This document shows, piece after piece, positions 6,768-11,601 of a stretch of 11,601 bases of DNA. The stretch's first letter is position 1. Every line of letters starts with the position of its first letter. The DNA is from Candidatus Zixiibacteriota bacterium. Lineage in GTDB: Bacteria > Zixibacteria > MSB-5A5 > SM1-73. The notes under the pieces were generated by a model that searched no databases, was not told the DNA's origin, and saw only the letters and a list, made by a program, of their open reading frames with translations. A program made the position numbers and the translations under genes. The stretch is from positions 1-11,601 of the forward strand of contig JAGMBK010000051.1 in the NCBI GenBank assembly GCA_023129805.1. Reading direction: 5' to 3'.

Positions 6768-7499
6768 ATGAAACAGTCGGTTTTCATAGTGTTGGTTTTG
6801 ATAGTCTCAATGGCTATCGGGGTTTTTGTCTGGTATCAGCTTCCCCCCTATCTGCATGAAGGAGGACCTTTGGTATCGCTTCTCATCGCCCTGTTGGTGA
6901 TGTGCATAGCTTTCATCTTAGAGAGGCTTTTTACCCTGAATAAGGCAAAAGGAAAAACCTCGGTTCAGTCCTTCTTTAAAAACGTGATCTCCATGCTTCA
7001 GCAGGATGACTTCGATGGTGCTTTGGCCGCGTGTGATAAGCAGAGAGGGACGGTGGCGAACGTTTTGAGATCGGGCATCGACAGATACAAACAACTTTTA
7101 GACAGCGGCGAGACAACGGAGAAGCGGTTGTCGGAGACCCAGCGAGCTATCGAGGAGGCAAATGCGCTGGAGGTTCCACTTCTGGAGAGAAACTTGATCG
7201 CCCTCTCTACCATCGCCTCCGTCGCCACCATGGTTGGTCTTTTGGGCACCACCATCGGAATGATCCGTGCCTTTGCCGCCACCGGACATCGAGTCGGTGG
7301 GATTATCGACGCTCAGCAGTTAGCCGTCGGTATCTCCGAGGCTTTGGTTAACACCGCCGGCGGTTTGACCAGTGCCATCGTGGGAATCGTGGCATATAAC
7401 TTCTTTGTGAATAAGGTGGACGCATTCAACTATACCATGGATGAGGCTTCCTATGAGGTGATTCAGCTTCTGAAAAGCAGAGAGACGGAGGGGAAATAG
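6768..7499 (+). CDS. exbB: ExbB/TolQ/MotA-type proton channel subunit
   Basis: The 243-residue protein has the family layout: helix 1 at about 4-22, helix 2 at about 34-54, a cytoplasmic region of about 85 residues, helix 3 at about 143-168 and helix 4 at about 188-212. The pore signature GLLGTTIGMIRAF is at 157-169, and EALVNTAGGLTSAI is at 191-204. In the family, ExbB pentamers surround ExbD and pass protons across the inner membrane to power TonB. Helix 1 plus helix 2 near the N terminus and the short loop between them are closer to the MotA/TolQ/ExbB variants of Bacteroidetes-like genomes than to E. coli ExbB (my impression). An AAGGAG SD lies 7 bases upstream. Two exbD genes and tonB follow with short gaps, so this is the first gene of the energiser cassette. 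Confidence 0.92.
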   Translation: MKQSVFIVLVLIVSMAIGVFVWYQLPPYLHEGGPLVSLLIALLVMCIAFILERLFTLNKAKGKTSVQSFFKNVISMLQQDDFDGALAACDKQRGTVANVLRSGIDRYKQLLDSGETTEKRLSETQRAIEEANALEVPLLERNLIALSTIASVATMVGLLGTTIGMIRAFAATGHRVGGIIDAQQLAVGISEALVNTAGGLTSAIVGIVAYNFFVNKVDAFNYTMDEASYEVIQLLKSRETEGK

Positions 7500-7532
7500 A
7501 GAAGGAAGAATGAGCGGAAAGGAGTTTGAGAT

Positions 7533-8024
7533 ATGCTTAAGCGAAAGAAAAGAAGAGTCGACATAAAGATCGATATGACCCCCATGGTGGATATCGCCTT
7601 TCTCCTGCTCATATTCTACATGGCTACCACCTCGTTTAAGCCGCCGGAGAAGTTACATGTTTCTCTACCCGCTTCTCATTCGGAGATAAAGCTTCCCGAA
7701 TCGGACATGATCTATGTTACCGTCACCAAGGAGGACAGCATTCTGGTGGAGTATATCACCAAACAGAAGGTGGAAAGAGAGGGAAAGGAGGTCAGCGAAC
7801 CGGTAAGGCATTATCAGGAGGCAACTCCGGCCAACCTTCCCCTGGTGATCACTCGGATCAGAGCGACCGTGCCGGGAGCTATTAGATGGTTCGTGGTGAT
7901 CAAGGCGGATAAGGACGTAAGCTATGGGACCATGAACAGCATCATGAAAGCGCTCCAGGAGATAAAGATCAGCAAGTTCAGTCTGGTGACGGAAATGGAG
8001 ATGGAAAGAGAGCAGGAGATATAA
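7533..8024 (+). CDS. exbD: ExbD/TolR-type biopolymer transport protein, first copy
   Basis: The 163-residue protein starts with a basic cytoplasmic stretch (MLKRKKRRVDIKI), then DMTPMVDIAFLLLIFYM. This is the single transmembrane helix, with the proton-carrying aspartate at D20. The rest is a periplasmic domain, including LPLVITRIRATVPGAIRWF and VIKADKDVSYGTMNSIMKAL. The latter matches the ExbD pattern of a strand (V.I.AD) then a helix. A charged segment at about 71-95 (KEDSILVEYITKQKVEREGK) is longer than in E. coli ExbD. AAAGGAG at 7518-7524 gives an SD 8 bases from the ATG. It lies 33 bases after exbB. Confidence 0.92.
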   Translation: MLKRKKRRVDIKIDMTPMVDIAFLLLIFYMATTSFKPPEKLHVSLPASHSEIKLPESDMIYVTVTKEDSILVEYITKQKVEREGKEVSEPVRHYQEATPANLPLVITRIRATVPGAIRWFVVIKADKDVSYGTMNSIMKALQEIKISKFSLVTEMEMEREQEI

Positions 8025-8046
8025 CAAAATCAGGGAGTGAAAGAAA

Positions 8047-8586
8047 ATGGCCGTTGATGTAGGCGGAGCAGCGCCGAAAAAAAAGAAAGGAACGGGGCTT
8101 AGAAGGCCCAAAAGACGGATCGCCATACGAATAGATATGACCCCTATGGTGGATATAGCTTTTTTGCTTTTGATCTTCTATATGGTCACCACGATCTTCA
8201 GCCAGCCACAGGCTATGGAGGTAAATCTGCCCCCGACTGACAATCCGGTTCCTGTGGCAGAGTCCCGGCTTTTGACTTTGCGAATCGATGCGGATGAGAA
8301 CCTGTGGTGGAATATGGCCAGGGAAACCCCTCAGCCGGTTTTGTTTGACTCTTTAAGAGGGCTTTTGCTGGAGTGGAACTCAAAAAAGCCCAAACTGGTG
8401 ACCCTGGTGAAGATTGACAAGGACGCCAGGTATTTTAAAATGGTGGATGTGATAGATGAGATTCAGATAGTGGAGAAGCAGATAAAGGAGAGTCGGCCGA
8501 ATTTCAGCTATCGCTTCAGCCTGTCGCCTTTTTCAGAGTTTGATAGAAGACAGATGACAGAAGTGAAAGGAGGTGCCAGCCCATGA
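8047..8586 (+). CDS. exbD: ExbD/TolR-type biopolymer transport protein, second copy
   Basis: The 179-residue protein repeats the ExbD plan: a Lys/Arg-rich N terminus (PKKKKGTGLRRPKRRIAIRI), then DMTPMVDIAFLLLIFYMVTT with the conserved aspartate at D36, then a periplasmic domain with VKIDKDARYFKMVDVIDEI. Its helix is almost identical to that of the upstream copy, but the periplasmic part is quite different (NLWWNMARETPQPVLFDSL). This suggests that an old duplication kept the channel part and let the periplasmic part specialise. Paired exbD genes are common in FCB bacteria. The gene starts 22 bases after the first copy, with AGGGAG about 10 bases before the ATG. Its stop overlaps the tonB start (ATGA at 8583-8586), a sign of translational coupling. 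Confidence 0.92.
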   Translation: MAVDVGGAAPKKKKGTGLRRPKRRIAIRIDMTPMVDIAFLLLIFYMVTTIFSQPQAMEVNLPPTDNPVPVAESRLLTLRIDADENLWWNMARETPQPVLFDSLRGLLLEWNSKKPKLVTLVKIDKDARYFKMVDVIDEIQIVEKQIKESRPNFSYRFSLSPFSEFDRRQMTEVKGGASP

Positions 8587-9344
8587 AATCGCAAAATGCA
8601 GTAACCCTTCCCAAAACTTCGGGTGCCTTTGTCAGCTATGGCGCTATTGAGCTAAAGAGATGCTATCAGAAGCATCTTGGCTTGGCGGTGATCATAGCTG
8701 GAGCTTTGCACCTTGCCGTAATCGGCGGTTTTCTGCTCTATTCCAACATCACCGCAAAGGTTCCGGAAGCCGCGGGAGTGGTCAGAATCAAAACCATCGC
8801 CGAGTTGGCTGCCCCCCCTTCAGTTAGTCAGACCCAGACACCACAGGTAGCAGTGGCTGCCCCCGGTATAGCACCCCCTTCCATAGGAATTCCCAAGGCA
8901 GTTCCGGATGAGGAGGCTCCAGAGGAGGTGACCATCGCCACCCAGGAGGAGTTGGGAAAGATCGCTGACTTAAGCGCTACCAGCATCATAGGAGGGGAAG
9001 GTGGAGACTCCATCGCCATTGAAATCCCCTTAGAGGATTATCTCCCCCCTCCGGATGAGTTCGTGCCATATGATGAGCTTCCGGTGGCCCTAAATGAGGT
9101 CAAACCCGAGTATCCTCCTCTGGCTAAACAGGCCGGGATCGAGGGAACCGTCTGGATCAAAGCCCTGGTGGATAAGAAGGGCATGGTGAGGGATGCTGTC
9201 GTCTTCAAACCATCGGGCTCCAGTGCCGGGTTTGAAGACGTAGCCATAGAAGGTGCGTTTAAAATCAAATATAAGCCAGCCATCAGTAACAATCAGCCGG
9301 TGGCTGTGTGGGTGGTTTATCCGGTCCGTTTCACTTTGAAGTAG
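8583..9344 (+). CDS. tonB: TonB energy transducer
   Basis: The 253-residue protein has a cytoplasmic N terminus of about 32 residues and one transmembrane helix at about 33-54. H43 in ALHLAVIGG lies where E. coli TonB has its essential membrane histidine. A periplasmic linker with many Pro residues at about 78-160 (AAPPS, APPSIGIPK, YLPPPDEF) follows, then a C-terminal TonB domain at about 168-253 with VKPEYPPLAKQAGIEGTV, GMVRDAVVFKPSG and WVVYPVRF. TonB spans the periplasm and passes ExbB/ExbD energy to outer-membrane receptors. The ribosome site AAAGGAGGT at 8566-8574 is near perfect, 8 bases from the ATG. No TonB-dependent receptor is in the window, so the substrate is unknown. Confidence 0.93.
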   Translation: MKSQNAVTLPKTSGAFVSYGAIELKRCYQKHLGLAVIIAGALHLAVIGGFLLYSNITAKVPEAAGVVRIKTIAELAAPPSVSQTQTPQVAVAAPGIAPPSIGIPKAVPDEEAPEEVTIATQEELGKIADLSATSIIGGEGGDSIAIEIPLEDYLPPPDEFVPYDELPVALNEVKPEYPPLAKQAGIEGTVWIKALVDKKGMVRDAVVFKPSGSSAGFEDVAIEGAFKIKYKPAISNNQPVAVWVVYPVRFTLK

Positions 9345-9590
9345 GAACCGGTGCAAAAAAGAGAGCAAGTTCGTCAACCGGACTAAGATAGTTACACCTG
9401 AGCTGGGATAAATCAGAACAAAATAGATGTCTCCTAACATAAAGCCAGACGAGTTAACTAAAAAGTCTTTGTTTAGTTGATCAAAAATAATTGTGAATTA
9501 AAGCTTGTGGAAAAGGTAGAATTTTTTCAAGGAAAACAAAAGGAATACTGAAAATCATAGATAATGGGTTAGGTTACCTTTGGAGAGACA

Positions 9591-9624
9591 AAAGGCAGTT
9601 TTGGTTTAAACTGCCTTTATTTTT
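9591..9624 (+). terminator. Strong intrinsic terminator of the exb-tonB operon
   Basis: AAAGGCAGTTT at 9591-9601 pairs perfectly with AAACTGCCTTT at 9608-9618 (11 bp, 6-base loop), followed by ATTTTT at 9619-9624. On the - strand the stem is followed by TTTTG, so it could also work weakly in reverse. It lies 246 bases after the tonB stop and closes the + strand operon. Confidence 0.88.
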
Positions 9625-9732
9625 ATGAAGATTCCTATACTTAAAAAGCATTCAGGATTAGCTTTTCTGTTTCTTCTAAAAATGATTTCAGTCCCTAATG
9701 AGAATAGGAATCTCAAGAGTTGATGAAGTGAG

Positions 9733-9738
9733 TATAAT
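9733..9738 (+). promoter_or_regulatory. Possible -10 box for hppA
   Basis: A perfect TATAAT lies about 194 bases upstream of the hppA ATG. No good -35 is at 16-18 bases (the matching positions read AATCTC/ATCTCA), and the upstream TG is one base off the extended -10 spacing. TACAAT at 9903-9908 is an alternative nearer the gene, also without a -35. The strength is uncertain. Confidence 0.3.
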
Positions 9739-9755
9739 TCACCAGAGTTGATTGA

Positions 9756-9793
9756 AACCCCGTCTTTACTTTCCGCCTGGTGGAGATGGGATT
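9756..9793 (+). promoter_or_regulatory. Candidate hairpin in the hppA leader
   Basis: AACCCCGTCT (9756-9765) pairs with AGATGGGATT (9784-9793) at nine of ten positions, including one G-U pair. Inside, CCGC (9773-9776) pairs with GTGG (9780-9783), with one G-U pair. It lies just downstream of the TATAAT, so it would be near the 5' end of the transcript. The role is not known. Confidence 0.3.
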
Positions 9794-9931
9794 GATGGTG
9801 AAACAAAAAGATCTCAATGGATTCAATAAAAAAGACACTAAAAGCATCTTTATTCCTCCTCGCCTTTAGCAAATGTTCTTCTTCTGAAGGAAATCAAAAG
9901 GTTACAATATCTCTAAAAGGGAGAGGTTAAA

Positions 9932-11601
9932 ATGGATTTAGGGTTTATCTCAGCCATTCTGGGGATAGTGGGACTTGCCTTTGCTTTAGGTCTATTCCTT
10001 TCTGTTAAGAGACAACCGGCGGGCACTCAGTTGATGCAGGATATCTCTGAGGTGATTCATCGGGGAGCCATGATATTTCTGAAGAAGGAATATTCCATCC
10101 TGGGTATCTTTATTCTTATTGTTTTTGTGCTTCTGGCATGGAAGATAGGCATCTGGACCGGGGTGGCTTTTCTTTCCGGGGCGGCCTGCTCCATGCTTGC
10201 CGGCTTTCTGGGAATGAATGCTGCCACCCGGGCAAACGTTCGCACCACCGAAGCGGCCAGAAGCTCCGGCCAGACCAAAGCTTTGAATATCGCCTTCTCC
10301 GGAGGTGCGGTGATGGGAATGTCGGTGGCCAGCCTGGGTCTTTTAGGCTTAGGTATATATTACCATTTTTTCCATAAGATAGACCCGGCGGTTTTGGTGG
10401 GATTCGCCATGGGAGCATCATCCATCGCCCTTTTTGCCAGGATAGGGGGAGGTATTTACACCAAGTCAGCCGATGTGGGAGCAGATCTGGTGGGAAAGGT
10501 GGAAAAGTCCATTCCCGAAGATGATCCCAGAAATCCAGCCGTGATAGCGGACAACGTGGGGGATAATGTGGGCGATGTGGCAGGCATGGGGGCGGACCTG
10601 TTCGAGTCATATGTGGGCTCAGTGGTTGCTTCTGTCGCCATCGCTGCCACCGGAGCCCAATATGCATCCATGAGACTACAATATATGTCTCTGCCCCTTT
10701 TGATCGTCTTAGTGGGATTGGTTGGATCCATGTTAGGGGTACTTTCAGTCAAAGCCTTCAAAAAGTTCAATCCAGCCGCGGTTTTGAGGGCAGTCACCTA
10801 TGTCGCCGCCTTAGTGCTTCTGATTGCCGCCTACATCATCATACAGAAGCTGGGTCTGCCCACCGGAGTATTCTGGGCTATTTTGGCTGGAAATCTTGCC
10901 GGCATACTGATAGGACTTTTAACAGAGTTCTACACCTCCTTTTCTCCGATCAAAAGGATTGCCAAAGCTTCGGAGACCGGAGCCGCCACCAACATCATCA
11001 CCGGCATTGCGGTGGGAATGGAAAGCGTAGTCGGACCCATCTTGGTGATCTGCGCTGCCATCTTTGTGGGATATAATTGCGCCGGACTTTACGGAATAGG
11101 AATTGCCGCGGTAGGGATGCTTGCCACCATAGGAGTGACCATGTCTGTGGACGCTTACGGCCCCATTGCGGACAACGCTGGAGGTATCTCTGAGATGTCC
11201 GGCTTGGGAGGCGAGGTGAGAAAGATAACCGATAGGCTGGACTCTTTAGGCAACACCACCGCCGCCATAGGCAAGGGATTTGCCATCGGCTCAGCCGCCC
11301 TGACTGCCTTAGCCTTGTTCTCCGCCTATACTCAGGCAGTAGAATTAGAGTTGATCAACCTTCTCAAACCGAAGGTGGTAATAGGGTTCTTCTTAGGCGG
11401 CGTTTTGCCCTTCCTGATAGCCTCCATTACCATGACCGCGGTGGGAAGAGCCGCATTCAAGATGGTCGCCGAGGTGAGAAGACAGTTTGCGGAAATCCCC
11501 GGATTGATGGAGGGAAAAGCCAAACCGGACTCAGAAAGATGTGTGGCTATATCAGTTCAGTCGGCTCTTAAAGAGATGATACTCCCCGGAATGATTGCGG
11601 T
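9932..11601 (+). CDS. hppA: Membrane-bound ion-pumping pyrophosphatase (3' partial)
   Basis: The gene runs off the window after 556 codons; family members have about 650-800 residues, so roughly the last 100 or more are missing. The enzyme hydrolyses cytoplasmic pyrophosphate and pumps H+ or Na+ outward through a dimeric multi-helix membrane core. Motifs seen: N-terminal [38 protein letters not shown] at 172-191 (D181, D185, K189); [19 protein letters not shown] at 197-215; [11 protein letters not shown] at 220-230; [14 protein letters not shown] at 405-418 (D407, D414); [18 protein letters not shown] at 440-457. A444 stands where K+-independent enzymes have lysine, so this one should need K+. 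E225 in FESYVGS is at the position seen in Na+-pumping members, while plant-type H+ pumps carry it one turn later. Na+ or mixed Na+/H+ transport is therefore likely but not proven. The purine-rich GGGAGAGG (9919-9926) serves as SD for ATG 9932. Confidence 0.94.
   Translation, partial: MDLGFISAILGIVGLAFALGLFLSVKRQPAGTQLMQDISEVIHRGAMIFLKKEYSILGIFILIVFVLLAWKIGIWTGVAFLSGAACSMLAGFLGMNAATRANVRTTEAARSSGQTKALNIAFSGGAVMGMSVASLGLLGLGIYYHFFHKIDPAVLVGFAMGASSIALFARIGGGIYTKSADVGADLVGKVEKSIPEDDPRNPAVIADNVGDNVGDVAGMGADLFESYVGSVVASVAIAATGAQYASMRLQYMSLPLLIVLVGLVGSMLGVLSVKAFKKFNPAAVLRAVTYVAALVLLIAAYIIIQKLGLPTGVFWAILAGNLAGILIGLLTEFYTSFSPIKRIAKASETGAATNIITGIAVGMESVVGPILVICAAIFVGYNCAGLYGIGIAAVGMLATIGVTMSVDAYGPIADNAGGISEMSGLGGEVRKITDRLDSLGNTTAAIGKGFAIGSAALTALALFSAYTQAVELELINLLKPKVVIGFFLGGVLPFLIASITMTAVGRAAFKMVAEVRRQFAEIPGLMEGKAKPDSERCVAISVQSALKEMILPGMIA

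Larger units (their letters stand above)
9345..9931. other. Intergenic region between tonB and hppA
   Basis: The first 246 bases form a long 3' region of tonB with only weak pairing (AACTAAA about 9455 with TTTAGTT about 9473). The terminator at 9591-9624 follows. From 9625 to 9931 there is a 10-bp inverted repeat (AGATTCCTAT 9629-9638, ATAGGAATCT 9704-9713), a perfect TATAAT at 9733-9738, and a hairpin at 9756-9793. On the - strand a 44-codon frame lies at 9713-9847 with GGAGG just upstream. I see no tRNA or recognisable riboswitch. Confidence 0.55.

Noticed and set aside
9606..9872. 88-codon - strand frame starting from TTG
   Set aside because: It runs through the terminator and has no SD for its start; the 44-codon frame in another phase has a better start signal.
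9739..9931. Fluoride (crcB-type) riboswitch before hppA
   Set aside because: GATGG words are present, but the flanking paired elements and conserved bases of that class could not be matched by eye.
10116..10667. Open frame of 183 codons on the - strand
   Set aside because: It lies opposite hppA motif regions; the translation is Pro/Arg/Trp-rich and typical of a shadow frame.

Overview
The window looks like chromosomal DNA of an uncultured or candidate-phylum bacterium of the FCB superphylum. The best evidence is the carboxy terminus of the first gene, a type IX secretion (T9SS) sorting domain containing FSLAQNYPNPFNPTTSI. This signal is typical of Bacteroidetes relatives and of candidate groups such as Zixibacteria, Marinimicrobia, Cloacimonetes and Latescibacteria. 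Base composition looks moderate, well spread Shine-Dalgarno (SD) sites precede most genes, and a dispersed palindromic repeat sits in an intergenic gap. Zixibacteria is my first guess, but this rests on style and not on a marker gene. All genes supported with confidence lie on the + strand.

Layout. 1-1173: 3' end of a secreted repeat protein (six WDG/PHIA-type repeats plus the T9SS tail). 1174-1574: non-coding, rich in hairpins. 1575-3065: histidine ammonia-lyase (hutH), with no other hut gene in view. 3066-3656: non-coding, with a heptad tandem repeat, a small palindrome and a composite MITE/REP-like element at 3404-3565. 3657-3938: small two-helix membrane protein. 4008-5756: exported protein built almost entirely of TPR repeats, behind a recognisable sigma70-type promoter. 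5808-6530: unrecognised multi-helix membrane protein. 6768-9344: ExbB, two ExbD paralogues and TonB, a complete proton-driven energiser for outer-membrane transport. 9345-9931: non-coding, with a strong intrinsic terminator at 9591-9624 and a structured leader. 9932 to the window end: membrane pyrophosphatase (hppA), cut at residue 556.

How the parts fit. 4008-9344 reads as one functional block: a periplasmic or membrane-associated TPR scaffold, an unknown inner-membrane protein, then ExbB-ExbD-ExbD-TonB, all in the same direction. The 237-base gap before exbB could hold a second promoter. No TonB-dependent receptor is in the window, so the transported substrate cannot be read from context. 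The pyrophosphatase has the alanine of K+-dependent enzymes and a gate glutamate placed as in Na+-pumping members. It would turn cytoplasmic pyrophosphate into an ion gradient, while the neighbouring Exb/TonB system spends one. hutH and the T9SS cargo protein appear to be independent units.

I found no clear new defence or mobile system. The most interesting items are the TPR/membrane-protein/Exb/TonB cluster, the palindromic intergenic element and its possible relative upstream of hutH, and the structured region between tonB and hppA.
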